64,000 nucleotides of DNA from Acidobacteriota bacterium (GCA_018269075.1 JAFDVJ010000078.1:9046-73045), one strand, 5' to 3'. Numbered from the stretch's first letter, positions 18,118 through 27,587 are shown. Notes: a model not told the origin generated them from the letters alone. Translations and numbers: made by a program.

Positions 18118-19278
18118 ATGAAAATACACGAATATCAAGGAAAAGAACTGTTGAAGAATTACGGCGTGCCGGTTCCGCGCGGAATCGTCGCCCGGACGCC
18201 CGAGGAAGCCGAACAGGCGGCCCGCGATCTCGGCACCGACGTCGTCGTCGTCAAGGCCCAGATTCACGCCGGCGGCCGCGGCAAGGGCGGCGGCGTGAAA
18301 CTCGCCAAATCGCCCGCCGAGGCCAAAGAACTGGCCGCGCAGATGCTCGGGATGATGCTCGTCACGCATCAGACCGGCCCCGAGGGCCGCGAAGTCAAAA
18401 CGCTGCTGATCGAGGAAGGCCTGCCGATCGACCGCGAATTCTATCTCGGCATCACGCTCGACCGGACGACCGGCCGCAACGTCTTTATGGCCTCGTCGGC
18501 CGGCGGGATGGACATCGAAAAGGTCGCCGCCGAAACGCCCGAGCTGATCCTCAAGGAAACGATCGACCCGTCGGTCGGACTGCACCCGTTTCAGGCGCGC
18601 AATCTCGCTTTCGGGCTCGGTCTGCCGGCGGAACTCGTCGGCCAGGCCGCGAAGTTTATGCTTTCGCTCTATGACGCCTACGAGAAAATGGACGCCTCGC
18701 TCGTCGAGATCAACCCGTTTCTGCTGACGAAGGACAACCGGCTGATCGCGCTCGACGCGAAGGTCAATTTCGACGACAACGCGCTTTACCGGCACAAGGA
18801 TTACGCCGCGCTCCGCGATCTCGGCGAGGAAGAGCCGCTCGAGATCGAGGCCTCGAAATTCGACCTCAACTACATCAAACTCGACGGCACGATCGGCTGT
18901 ATGGTCAACGGCGCGGGCCTCGCGATGGCGACGATGGACATCATCAAGCTGCACGGCGGCGAACCGGCCAACTTTCTCGACGTCGGCGGCGGCGCGTCGC
19001 AGGAACGGGTCGAAAACGCCTTTCGGATCCTGCTCGCCGACGAGAACGTCAAAGCCGTGCTGATCAACATTTTCGGCGGCATTGTCCGCTGCGATATGGT
19101 CGCCAACGGCGTCGTCGCCGCGGCCAAGAATCTCGGCGTCAAGATCCCGATCGTCGCCCGGCTCGAAGGCACCAACGTCGAAGAAGGCAAACGCGTCCTC
19201 AGCGAATCCGGCATCGGCATCATCCCCGCCGACGGGATGAGCGACGCCGCCCAAAAGGTCGTCGCGGCCGCCGCTTGA
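18118..19278 (+). CDS. sucC: Succinate-CoA ligase (ADP-forming) beta subunit
   Basis: A 386-residue SucC of standard length. It opens with [20 protein letters not shown], the ATP-grasp N-terminus. It continues with [18 protein letters not shown] and [20 protein letters not shown] (metal/ATP site), and ends in the CoA-ligase beta domain with [17 protein letters not shown] and [16 protein letters not shown]. It forms the TCA-cycle enzyme with SucD, converting succinyl-CoA and ADP to succinate and ATP. No sucD follows; the next gene is convergent. The alpha subunit must lie elsewhere. No clear SD precedes the ATG. Confidence 0.96.
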   Translation: MKIHEYQGKELLKNYGVPVPRGIVARTPEEAEQAARDLGTDVVVVKAQIHAGGRGKGGGVKLAKSPAEAKELAAQMLGMMLVTHQTGPEGREVKTLLIEEGLPIDREFYLGITLDRTTGRNVFMASSAGGMDIEKVAAETPELILKETIDPSVGLHPFQARNLAFGLGLPAELVGQAAKFMLSLYDAYEKMDASLVEINPFLLTKDNRLIALDAKVNFDDNALYRHKDYAALRDLGEEEPLEIEASKFDLNYIKLDGTIGCMVNGAGLAMATMDIIKLHGGEPANFLDVGGGASQERVENAFRILLADENVKAVLINIFGGIVRCDMVANGVVAAAKNLGVKIPIVARLEGTNVEEGKRVLSESGIGIIPADGMSDAAQKVVAAAA

Positions 19279-19282
19279 ATTA

Positions 19283-19397
19283 GTGGAGAGTGGAGAGGGG
19301 AGAGTGGAGAGTCCGGGGATTTAATTTCTTCGACTCTCGACTCCCGACTCTCGACTCTCGACTTTTAACTCTCCACTCTCCACCCTCCACTCTCCAC
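19283..19397. repeat. Heptamer array forming a 30-bp inverted repeat between convergent genes
   Basis: Left arm 19283-19312 is made of GTGGAGA-type heptamers and right arm 19368-19397 is its near-perfect reverse complement. The 55-bp loop contains ACTCTCG heptamers. The array starts 5 bp after the sucC stop and ends just before the stop of the convergent gene. It could act as a two-way transcription end, but there is no U-tract. Confidence 0.85.
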
Positions 19398-19401
19398 TCG
19401 C

Positions 19402-22059
19402 CTATTGTTGTTCTTTTTCCTCGTCGAGGACCTTTTGCGTCCACTCGCTTTGGGGGTATTTTCTTTTGAGCAGATCGCCGGCAAGATTGCGGAGCTCTTC
19501 GTTGTTGCCGCAGCCGTATTTCGTCCAGCCGTTGGCTTCGTAAACGACGTAGAGACTTTCCGGGATCCGCTTGTCGAGCGGCGCGAGGCGGGCCCATTCG
19601 AGCACTTTTTCGCCCAGATATTTCGGGGCGTCGCCGATCGCCTTGATCTTTTTGCGCTCGGCCTGCGCGGCGTCGGTCTGGGCGGCCGAAAGAAACGGCG
19701 GTTTCGCCGGCGGCTTGGCCGGAATCTCCTCGCCGGTGTTTTCGTCGGTCGTCGTGTCGTAGGGCGCGCACCACCAGTCGTTCGAGTCGAAGCTGCCGAA
19801 TTCGTTGTCGGATTTGCCCATCCCGTCTTCGAGAAACGGGCTCACGACCGGGTTCTTTAGGATCATATAAAGCGCCTCGCGCTGGCGCTGTAACGGCGTT
19901 TTGGCGAGCAGCACCCGGTCGAGGGATTCCTTGAATTCGGGATGGTATTTATTGATCTCGGGCGCGATTTTCTGGAGCGACGCGAGGTCGTTGAGGATCA
20001 GCGCGCGGGTCATTACCGCGACCGCGAACCGTTCGCGGAGATATTCGGGCAGCGCCGGCGATTTTTCGGCCTCGATCATCAGCGAAACCGGGAAATGCTG
20101 GTTGATCAGCTCGATCGTCTCGTAATCGAACATCGTCCGGTTTTCCCACTGCTTCTCGGTCTTGAACCGGTCCTCGACCTCCTTGTCGTACTCCTCCCGG
20201 GATTTCGTCTCGTATTTCGGGTCGTAATACGATTTTTCCATCTTGATGAAATCCTCGATCGTCCCGCTCTGCCCGTCGAGGTCGAAGGCGAACGGCTTGA
20301 GCTGGGCGTATTTCAGGAAATCGTCGAGCGATTCGGAAAGCATCACCCGCATTTTGAGAAAACGGTTGCGCGACGAGATCGGCAGTTCGAGCGTCGAATC
20401 GAGCAGCTCGTCGAGCATTTTCCGGGCGGCGGGCGTCTGTCCGCGCTCGATCAAAAGCCGCGCGTGATGATAGGCGATCGTCGGGTAGGCCGGCGAGCTG
20501 CGGTCGACGCGGCCGGCGGCGTCGAGCAGCCGGTCGAGATCGGCCGACGATTTTTCGGCCTTCGAAATGGCCGTCAACAGCCAGATTTCCGAGCCCGTCT
20601 GCCGCCACTGCGACATCGAGTAAAGATAGGCTTCGTTGCCGCCGACCTGATAGGCGAACAGCCAGTTCGTCAAATCGTCGAGCCGCAGGTAGTCCGGCAG
20701 CAGCGCGAGCGCCATTTTTTCCGAACCGTAATAACCGCCCTGATAATCGGAATCGCGGTCCTGGCTGTAGCGCTCGGCGTAGGCCGATTTGCGGGCCGCC
20801 CGCACCTGATCCTTCATCTTGTCGGTCAGCGGTTTGCCGACCGTTTCCTCGGCCTTCGCGAGCGCTTCCTCGTCGGTCGCGTCGGGTTTGACGTAAAAGG
20901 TCCAGTTTTCATTGTAATCTTCCGAATAAACGTAGATTCGCAGATCGCCGGGATCGTGGGGCGGCTCGGTGTTCGGCGTCGCCTCGGGCGTCGGGGTCGG
21001 CGTCGCGGGTTCCTTTTGCTGTTTTTCGGTTTCCTTGCGTCTTTCCTCGGTTTCGAGCGCTTCTTTTTCGAATTTGTCGAGCAGCCAGTTGTAGTCGACG
21101 AGATCCTGCCGGAAGTTTTCGCCGCCCTGCAGCGCGATCGACTGGGCGAGCTCGCGGACGCGCTCCTTCGGATGGATGCGGTATTTGACGAGCCCGAGCA
21201 GGCGGCCGGCGGAATCGGCGTATTTGCCGCCCTTCGACGAGACGAGATTAAGATTCTGTTCAGCTTCGGCGTAAAGATCGGCGGCCTTCATCCGGTCCTT
21301 GCTCAGACTGGCCTGCCGGATCAGCGTTCGGCCGACCAGATATTCGGCGGTTTCCTGCCACGGCGACGTGGCGTCCTGCGCGATTTCGGCGAATCGGCGT
21401 TTGGCCGAATCGTAGTCGAGCGAGTAGAATTCGGCGGCGGCGATCTGGTAGGCGCGGTCTTTCCGGAGCCATTCGGCCATTCCCTCGTTCGGCGCTTCGG
21501 GCATCGATTTGCCGCTCGCGCAGTTTTCGAAAACCGCGTCCTGACCCTTGACCCAGTTTTTCAGGTCGCGGTCGTCAGACCCGTGCGAGAGCGCCCGGTC
21601 GGAAAGCGTCCGGGTCGCCGTCTCGAAGGCGTTTTTCGTGCAGTTCGGGAAGAAATCGTAGCCGCCGTATTCGCGTTCGACGTAGATTTCGGGCAGTTTT
21701 TCATCCTTGCCGACGAATTCCTTGCGCTTTTCGACCCATTGTTTAACGGCCTCGCCGACGTCGTCGGTTTCGAATTCGCGGTTGTTGAACTCGGCGTTCC
21801 AGACATCGACCAGCGCTTTCTGCTCGGGCTGCGAAAATCCGCCGCCGTTCAGATAACGATAAGCGGCGATCAGCACGATCCGTCTCTGCGTCGGTACAAG
21901 CACGCCGATCCGGCCGGCGGCGAAGTTCGCGAACGGGTCTTCGGGCGCGTGCTCATACTCGAAGAGCGGCGAAACGTAGGACGGCCCGCACGGGAAAACG
22001 TTCGAAAGAAATGCGCCGAGCAAAACGGTCGCCATCAGAATTCGGCCAATGTTTTTCAT
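19402..22059 (-). CDS. Large exported protein of unknown function, paralogue A
   Basis: An 885-residue protein with a signal peptide (MKNIGRILMATVLLGAFLSNVFPCG). The mature N-terminus, CGPSYVSPLFEYEHAPEDP, FAAGRIGVL and AAYRYLNGGGFS, matches the neighbouring 946-residue protein almost position by position. So does a C-terminal block (YGCGNNEELRNL...SEWTQKVLDEE). The middle is helical, with TPR-like helical pairs and a Thr/Pro linker (TPTPTPEATP) near residue 355. Family and function are unknown; a periplasmic scaffold or a secreted helical-repeat protein is a reasonable guess. It starts 10 bp after its paralogue and is the last gene of the three-gene unit. Confidence 0.85.
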   Translation of the reverse strand: MKNIGRILMATVLLGAFLSNVFPCGPSYVSPLFEYEHAPEDPFANFAAGRIGVLVPTQRRIVLIAAYRYLNGGGFSQPEQKALVDVWNAEFNNREFETDDVGEAVKQWVEKRKEFVGKDEKLPEIYVEREYGGYDFFPNCTKNAFETATRTLSDRALSHGSDDRDLKNWVKGQDAVFENCASGKSMPEAPNEGMAEWLRKDRAYQIAAAEFYSLDYDSAKRRFAEIAQDATSPWQETAEYLVGRTLIRQASLSKDRMKAADLYAEAEQNLNLVSSKGGKYADSAGRLLGLVKYRIHPKERVRELAQSIALQGGENFRQDLVDYNWLLDKFEKEALETEERRKETEKQQKEPATPTPTPEATPNTEPPHDPGDLRIYVYSEDYNENWTFYVKPDATDEEALAKAEETVGKPLTDKMKDQVRAARKSAYAERYSQDRDSDYQGGYYGSEKMALALLPDYLRLDDLTNWLFAYQVGGNEAYLYSMSQWRQTGSEIWLLTAISKAEKSSADLDRLLDAAGRVDRSSPAYPTIAYHHARLLIERGQTPAARKMLDELLDSTLELPISSRNRFLKMRVMLSESLDDFLKYAQLKPFAFDLDGQSGTIEDFIKMEKSYYDPKYETKSREEYDKEVEDRFKTEKQWENRTMFDYETIELINQHFPVSLMIEAEKSPALPEYLRERFAVAVMTRALILNDLASLQKIAPEINKYHPEFKESLDRVLLAKTPLQRQREALYMILKNPVVSPFLEDGMGKSDNEFGSFDSNDWWCAPYDTTTDENTGEEIPAKPPAKPPFLSAAQTDAAQAERKKIKAIGDAPKYLGEKVLEWARLAPLDKRIPESLYVVYEANGWTKYGCGNNEELRNLAGDLLKRKYPQSEWTQKVLDEEKEQQ

Positions 22060-22068
22060 AAGTTATCG

Positions 22069-24909
22069 TCAATTCTCAGTCGGTAATTTATTCGTCCACT
22101 CGTTTTCGGGGAAATTTGTCAACAGTAAATTCGTCAATTCGAACTGTTCGGTCGGGTTGCCGCAGCCGTATTGATACGATTCGTTGGCTCTGGCGGCCTG
22201 AAACAGAACTTCGGGCAGCCGCTGGTCGCGCGGCGCGGCTTTGAGCCAGAGGCGCGCGTTTTCCGCCAGAAACTCGCCGCCAGAGCCGGCCGCTTTGATT
22301 TTTTTGACCTCGGCCGCGGCGGCCGCGCTCTCGGCGACCGTCAGAAAAAACGGTTTCGGCGGCGCGGCGCGCGGAATTTCCTTCCCTTTGTTGTCGAAAT
22401 CATAGTCGGTGGTTGCACACCACCAGACATACGCCTTGTCGAAAGTGGCATATCCGTTATCATAGCCGCTTTGCAGAAACGGGACGAACTCCGGATGCCG
22501 GAATATCACGAAGAGCGCAGCGCGGCGGCGCGCCGCCGGGGTTTTCGCCTCGATATAGCCGGCGGTTTCCGGGGCGAACTTCAAAACCTCGGGCGCGATC
22601 GCCCGGAGGCTCGGTTCGTCGTCCAGCATCACGGCCCGCGTCCAGATGACGATCGCCAGCCGTTCGCGCAGATAATCCGGCAGCGCGGGCGATTTTTGGG
22701 CCCGGATCAGAACCGTCAGCGGAAACCGTTCGTTGATGATCGCGACCGAATCGTCGTCGAACATCGCGCGCTTTTCCCAAAGCCGGTAGGGCGCCAGTTT
22801 GCGATCGACTGATTCGTCCCAGTCGGCTTTCGTTTCCTTGTAATCCTTGGTCCATTCGGATTTCTGCGCCGCGAAAAGGTCGTCGATCGAAACGCTTTGC
22901 TCGTAATCGGCGAAGGTGAAGGGCCGGCGAACAGCGTTTTTGATAAAAGAATCGAGATTGTCGGCGATTTTCAGCCGAAGCCCGGCGAATTCGTTGCGCG
23001 TCGAGACCGGCAGGTCGAGCGGCGAATCGATGACCTCGTCGAGCAGCCGCGCGGCTTCGGTCTTCCTGTTCATTTCCGCCAGCAGCCGCGCGCGATGGAA
23101 AACGAGCGTCGGATAAATCAGAGAATCCGCCCCGATTTTTTCGCTTTCGGACAGAATATCGGCGATGCCGGGGGAATTCGTTTTCGCTTTGGTGAGGGCG
23201 GTGACGAGCCAGAGATTCGATTTAGTCTCGCGCCAGCGTTCCCGCGCGTGGTCGTAGGCCGCTTCGTCCTGTATTTGAAAGGTGAACAGCCAGTCGGTCA
23301 ATTCGTCGTTGAGCAGATCGTTCGGCAGGAAACCGGTTCTGAGAACTTCGTCGCCGTTGTAGCCGCCTTCGTAGTCGGCCTGCGGGCGGCTGTCGAATTG
23401 ATGGTCGATCCGCTCGGCGCGCGCCTTTTTGATCGCTTCTTTTATCTCGGCGGATTCCTTTTCGCTGATTTCATCAGTTCCGCCGGTAATTTGCGCGTAG
23501 ATTTCAGCGTCAGTTTTGTCCGGACTGACGACGAGACGGCGGTAAGTTTTTCCGTAAACGGTGATTTCGAGCAGTTCGCCGCGTATGACCGCCTCGGCCT
23601 GTCTCCGACTGTTTTCGTCTATGTTGCCAAACGCAATACTGTTACCCAAAAATACAACCAAATCGTCGGAAATCCTTGTCCAGGTTTGCTCATTAAGATC
23701 TGTAAACCCGGATTGGCTGAGGACGGTTTTGATCGCTGTGAGCTTATTGGCGGGGACCGTTCCCTTCAAACTTAAACGGCCTTTTTCGACGGTTACCTCG
23801 AGTGCGACGCCGATCTTCGCGAATTCGGCGAGCATTGATTCGCGGGCGGCCCGGGCGAGCGGTTCGGAGCGGCGCGCTTCGGCTTCCTTGAGCGCGGTCG
23901 TCTCGAACTTGTCGAGCAGCCAAGTGTAATCGATCAGATCCTGCCGCAGCTGGTCGCCCGGCTGTTGTCCAGGCAGGCTGTTCGCGAGCTCGCGGGCTCG
24001 ATTTGCCGGATTTGTGCGCAGCTTGATCAGATTGATCAGCTTCCGGGCGGATTCGTAAAACCGGCCGCTCTGGATCTGGTTGAGCTGAACGAGCGCCTGT
24101 TCGTAAATCTCGTTTCTTTTATCCGCGTCCTTTGTAAAACTCGCTTTTCGGACGAGCGTCCGGCCGACGAGATAGACGGCGGTTTCGCGCCAGACGGAAT
24201 CGAAATCCGCCGCGATGTTGCGAAAGCCGTCGAGGGCGCCGTCGAAATCCATCGCGTAGAAACGGGCGGCGGCGATCTGGTACGACCGGTCTTTTCTGAG
24301 CCATTCGGGAGCGTCCGGCGGCGCTTCGGGCGGAATCGTCCCGTTGTCGGCGCAGTTGTCGAAGACCGCATCCTGCGCGGCCAGCCAGTCGGCGACCGCC
24401 GGATCGTCTGCCCCATAGCTTGCAATCCGGTCGCCGAGCGTCGCGGTCGCGACTTCGAAAGCGTTGACTGTGCAGTTGGGGAAATACGTAAAGCCGTCCG
24501 TGCTGATTTTCTTATCGAGCAGGATCGTGTGCGTATCTTTTTCGTCGCGGTTCACTTCCTTGCGTCTGGCGGCCCATTTTTTCAGGATATCATCCCCGCC
24601 GGCCGGCTCGGGTTTTTCGTTCCGGAATTCGGCGTTCCAGACGGCGACGAGCGCCCGCTGCTCGTCGGCGGAAAAGCCCTGACCGTTGAAATAGCGGTAG
24701 GCGGCGAACAGCACGACGCGGCGGTAGGACGGTTTGAGAATCCCGATTTTCCCGGCGGCGAAATTCTGGTAAGGGTTTTCGGGCGCGTATTTGTAGGAAA
24801 AGACCGGCGTCAGGTAGGAATCCCAGCAGCCGTTGACGGTCGGCAAAGCAGTCGCGATCACCGCCGCCGACAGCGCCAGAGACAGAATTTTTCGGGTAAT
24901 TCGATTCAT
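22069..24909 (-). CDS. Large exported protein of unknown function, paralogue B with a BON-like insert
   Basis: A 946-residue protein with a signal peptide (ILSLALSAAVIATALPTVNG). It is a tandem paralogue of the 885-residue product. Shared blocks include FAAGKIGIL, AAYRYFNGQGFSADEQRALV and a late helical region with EWTNKLPTEN. Unlike paralogue A it carries, at about residues 365-415, a segment resembling a BON-type fold (VTVEKGRLSLKGTVPANKL), followed by a beta-rich stretch. The start overlaps nothing and sits 1 bp after the stop of the DUF3142-like gene, so translation is probably coupled. Role unknown; the three genes appear to form one envelope-associated unit. Confidence 0.85.
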   Translation of the reverse strand: MNRITRKILSLALSAAVIATALPTVNGCWDSYLTPVFSYKYAPENPYQNFAAGKIGILKPSYRRVVLFAAYRYFNGQGFSADEQRALVAVWNAEFRNEKPEPAGGDDILKKWAARRKEVNRDEKDTHTILLDKKISTDGFTYFPNCTVNAFEVATATLGDRIASYGADDPAVADWLAAQDAVFDNCADNGTIPPEAPPDAPEWLRKDRSYQIAAARFYAMDFDGALDGFRNIAADFDSVWRETAVYLVGRTLVRKASFTKDADKRNEIYEQALVQLNQIQSGRFYESARKLINLIKLRTNPANRARELANSLPGQQPGDQLRQDLIDYTWLLDKFETTALKEAEARRSEPLARAARESMLAEFAKIGVALEVTVEKGRLSLKGTVPANKLTAIKTVLSQSGFTDLNEQTWTRISDDLVVFLGNSIAFGNIDENSRRQAEAVIRGELLEITVYGKTYRRLVVSPDKTDAEIYAQITGGTDEISEKESAEIKEAIKKARAERIDHQFDSRPQADYEGGYNGDEVLRTGFLPNDLLNDELTDWLFTFQIQDEAAYDHARERWRETKSNLWLVTALTKAKTNSPGIADILSESEKIGADSLIYPTLVFHRARLLAEMNRKTEAARLLDEVIDSPLDLPVSTRNEFAGLRLKIADNLDSFIKNAVRRPFTFADYEQSVSIDDLFAAQKSEWTKDYKETKADWDESVDRKLAPYRLWEKRAMFDDDSVAIINERFPLTVLIRAQKSPALPDYLRERLAIVIWTRAVMLDDEPSLRAIAPEVLKFAPETAGYIEAKTPAARRRAALFVIFRHPEFVPFLQSGYDNGYATFDKAYVWWCATTDYDFDNKGKEIPRAAPPKPFFLTVAESAAAAAEVKKIKAAGSGGEFLAENARLWLKAAPRDQRLPEVLFQAARANESYQYGCGNPTEQFELTNLLLTNFPENEWTNKLPTEN

Positions 24910-24910
24910 T

Positions 24911-25690
24911 TTATCGACCGAAATTCTCGATTTTTTCGAGGTCGTTTTGATCCCAGCTCTTCGATTTGAAAAAATAAATCCGTCTTTCCGGCTTTAATTT
25001 TGCGGTCACCGGATCGTCGACCGAAAACCCGTAGCTGCCGCGGCACAGCGGCTCGCGCCAGTCGTTTTCCTTCGCCAGAAAATCGCGGATCCGGTCGGAA
25101 TCGGCGCCCATCTCGAAGGCCATCGGGACGGCCTCGTCGACCGGGAAGTCGTTGAACCAGTTGTCGCCGACGCACCACGAGGCGAGCGAAGTCATCGTCA
25201 GCGGCGTGTTCGCGGGCAGCTCTTTTTTCAGTTCGCCGATCAGGCCGCGATAAAATCCGCGTTCCGAGACGACGGCGTCGAAATCGATCTGGACGGCCCG
25301 GACATTCGGCAGATTCAACGTTTTTTTGACGAAATCGACGATTTTTTTTCGCTGTTCCGCCGAGAGGGCCGGGCGACTGCCGCTTTCCTTGAGCGTCTCG
25401 ATCCGCGTCACGGCGATCAGATATATTCCGTCGGGCAGCTCGAGCGGCTGGCGGCGCGGCCGGATAACGACCTCGTCCCGCTGCAGCGTCAGGGTCTGGG
25501 CGAGAAACGCGACGCCGAACCGCTGCGGATCGAGAAACCTGAGGTCTTCGGGCCGTTCCCACGCCCAGACGATTTTTTTCGGCATTTCGCGGTCGAGCCG
25601 CGGGTTGACCCGGTTTTTCGTCCCGCAGGCCGAGAACGCCGCCGGAACGATGCAGGCCAACAGGATCAGAAACGGGCGGCGGAAAACCAT
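24911..25690 (-). CDS. DUF3142-like lipoprotein
   Basis: A 259-residue protein. The leader (FLILLACIVPAAFSACGTK) has a good lipobox with Cys about 22. The mature part contains KKIVWAWERPEDLRFLD, an aromatic/acidic opening that I associate with DUF3142. It continues with GVAFLAQTLTL, VRAVQIDFDAV and MTSLASWCVGDNWF, which suggest a glycosidase-like TIM barrel (AVQIDFDA as a catalytic strand). Enzymatic activity is inference from this pattern. It is the first gene of the unit with the two large exported proteins and has its own promoter at 25702-25730. Confidence 0.75.
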   Translation of the reverse strand: MVFRRPFLILLACIVPAAFSACGTKNRVNPRLDREMPKKIVWAWERPEDLRFLDPQRFGVAFLAQTLTLQRDEVVIRPRRQPLELPDGIYLIAVTRIETLKESGSRPALSAEQRKKIVDFVKKTLNLPNVRAVQIDFDAVVSERGFYRGLIGELKKELPANTPLTMTSLASWCVGDNWFNDFPVDEAVPMAFEMGADSDRIRDFLAKENDWREPLCRGSYGFSVDDPVTAKLKPERRIYFFKSKSWDQNDLEKIENFGR

Positions 25691-25701
25691 TTGCAGGACT
25701 G

Positions 25702-25730
25702 AGTATAGAATAAACGCCGGAAAATCTAAA
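25702..25730 (-). promoter_or_regulatory. Probable promoter of the DUF3142/large exported protein operon
   Basis: On the reverse strand, TTTAGA (25725-25730) and TATACT (25702-25707) are 17 bp apart. The expected start site lies only about 5 nt before the ATG at 25690, giving a nearly leaderless message. Confidence 0.5.
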
Positions 25731-25739
25731 GATTTAAAT

Positions 25740-25794
25740 TTGGGTGAAAGACCCGAAAATTGCTATACTGACAAAAACTGAATGACCATTCATT
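25740..25794 (+). promoter_or_regulatory. Probable ETF-QO promoter with a TetR-type palindrome at the start site
   Basis: TTGGGT (25740-25745), an 18-bp spacer and TATACT (25764-25769) form a plausible sigma-70 promoter. Right after the predicted start site is TGAATGACCATTCATT (25779-25794), which contains the inverted repeat GAATG-AC-CATTC. Palindromes of this look are typical operators of TetR-family acyl-CoA regulators, which would suit an electron-transfer gene of fatty-acid oxidation. Confidence 0.45.
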
Positions 25795-25810
25795 TTTTCT
25801 GGTGAACAAT

Positions 25811-27514
25811 ATGAACATCGAACGCGAACAACTCGAAATGGACGTGGTTTTCGTCGGCGCCGGCCCGGCCAATCTGGCGGCCGCCCTGCATCTCAAAACC
25901 GTGCTCGCCGAGCACGACGAGCTCGTCGAAAAAGGCATCAAACCCGGCCGGAAGATCGGCGATCTCGAAATCGCGATCGTCGAAAAAGGCTCGTTCGTCG
26001 GCGCGCATATTCTGTCGGGCGCGGTGATGGACCCGATCGCGATCCGCGAGCTGATGCCGGACTTTCTCGAACAGGGCTGCCCGGTCGATTCGGCCGTCAC
26101 GAGCGACGCCTTCTGGTATCTGACCGAAGGCCGCGGCATCGAGGCCCCGATCGTCCCGCCGCCCTTGAAAAACAAGGGCAAATACATCGTCAGCCTGAGC
26201 AAGGTCTGCGAGTGGCTCGCCGAAAAATGCGAAGAGGCCGGGATCAACATCTTTCCCGAATTTCCGGCGGCCGAAGTGCTCTACGACGAAAACGATCAGG
26301 TCATCGGCGTCCGCACCGGCGACAAGGGCATCGATAGGGAAGGCCATCCGAAAGGTAATTTCGAGCCCGGCGTCGATCTGCTCGCCAAGGTGACGGTGCT
26401 CGGCGAGGGCTCGCGCGGCAGTCTCGCCAAACAGGTGATGCAGCGGCTCGGTCTGATGGAAGGCAAGGAGCCGCAGGTCTTCAGTCTCGGCGTTAAGGAA
26501 CTGTGGGAAGTCCCGGCCGGCAATTTCGAGGAGGGCAAGGTCGTCCACACGCTCGGATTTCCTTCCGATACCGACACTTACGGCGGCGGCTGGATTTACG
26601 GGATGAAGAACAACGTCGTTTCGATCGGCTATGTCACGGGCCTCGATTACAAGGACCCGCTGATCGATCCGCACGCCGAATTTCAGAAATTCAAGACGCA
26701 TCCGAAAATCGCCGCCGTGCTCGCCGGCGGGAAGATGCTCAAATACGGCGCGAAGACGATCAACGCCGGCGGCTACTGGACGATGCCGCGGCTCTACGGC
26801 GACGGCGTGCTGATCGTCGGCGAATCGGGCTCGTTCCTCAACGGCCAGCGGATCAAGGGCATCCACACGGCGATCAAATCGGGAATGCTCGCCGCCGAGA
26901 CGATCGTCGGCGCGTTCGACCACGAAGATTTTTCGGTCAAAACACTTCGTCATTACGAGGAAAAGGTCAATCTGAGCTGGATTTACGACGAGCTGCACCC
27001 GGTTCGCAATTTCCACGCGGCCTTTCAGTCGGGCCGCTGGTCGGCGCTCGTCAACACCGGCCTCCAGTTTCTGACCGGCGGGCTGGCGTGGGGCTTTATG
27101 CCGAAAGAGCATCACGTCGCCGGCCACGAGCGGATGGAAAAGCTCGCCGATCATCAAAACAACGGCACCCGCTACGAAAACGTCAAATTCGACAAACAGC
27201 TGACTTTCGACAAGATCACCGACGTTTTTCACGCCGGCGTCGCCCACGACGAGGACCAGCCGGTTCATCTCCACGTGCTCGATCCGGAAATCTGCGCGAC
27301 GCGCTGCGCCGAGGAATACGGAAACCCGTGCCAGCGTTTCTGTCCGGCGGCGGTTTACGAAATGGAATTCAACGCGGCGACCGAACGAAAGGAGCTCAAG
27401 ATCAATTTCTCGAACTGCGTCCACTGCAAGACGTGCGACATCGCCGACCCGTACCAGATCATCAACTGGGTCACGCCCGAGGGCGGCGGTGGGCCGAATT
27501 TTAAAGGTATGTAA
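25811..27514 (+). CDS. Electron transfer flavoprotein-ubiquinone oxidoreductase (ETF-QO)
   Basis: A 567-residue flavoprotein from ATG 25811; GTG 25802 would add three residues. It has the FAD Rossmann motif VVFVGAGPANLAAALHL and a middle region typical of ETF dehydrogenase (LGFPSDTDTYGGGWIYGMKN, GALIVGE-like VLIVGESGSFLN). The C-terminal 4Fe-4S ferredoxin-like domain has Cys residues in CATRCAEEYGNPCQRFCPAAVYEM and CVHCKTCDI, ending WVTPEGGGGPNF. It passes electrons from reduced ETF (acyl-CoA and amino-acid dehydrogenases) to the quinone pool at the inner membrane. The etfAB genes are not in the window. The palindrome at its promoter is noted separately. Confidence 0.95.
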   Translation: MNIEREQLEMDVVFVGAGPANLAAALHLKTVLAEHDELVEKGIKPGRKIGDLEIAIVEKGSFVGAHILSGAVMDPIAIRELMPDFLEQGCPVDSAVTSDAFWYLTEGRGIEAPIVPPPLKNKGKYIVSLSKVCEWLAEKCEEAGINIFPEFPAAEVLYDENDQVIGVRTGDKGIDREGHPKGNFEPGVDLLAKVTVLGEGSRGSLAKQVMQRLGLMEGKEPQVFSLGVKELWEVPAGNFEEGKVVHTLGFPSDTDTYGGGWIYGMKNNVVSIGYVTGLDYKDPLIDPHAEFQKFKTHPKIAAVLAGGKMLKYGAKTINAGGYWTMPRLYGDGVLIVGESGSFLNGQRIKGIHTAIKSGMLAAETIVGAFDHEDFSVKTLRHYEEKVNLSWIYDELHPVRNFHAAFQSGRWSALVNTGLQFLTGGLAWGFMPKEHHVAGHERMEKLADHQNNGTRYENVKFDKQLTFDKITDVFHAGVAHDEDQPVHLHVLDPEICATRCAEEYGNPCQRFCPAAVYEMEFNAATERKELKINFSNCVHCKTCDIADPYQIINWVTPEGGGGPNFKGM

Positions 27515-27587
27515 ATTGCTCTCCCGAAAAACGGGTGTCGATTTTGTAACGAATCGATACGAAATTTTTCAAAAAGGGAGTAGATTT

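Noticed and set aside
19942-22086. 714-residue forward frame over the 885-residue protein gene
   Set aside because: Low-complexity Arg/Phe/Val-rich sequence without motifs; reverse frame shows a signal peptide and paralogy.
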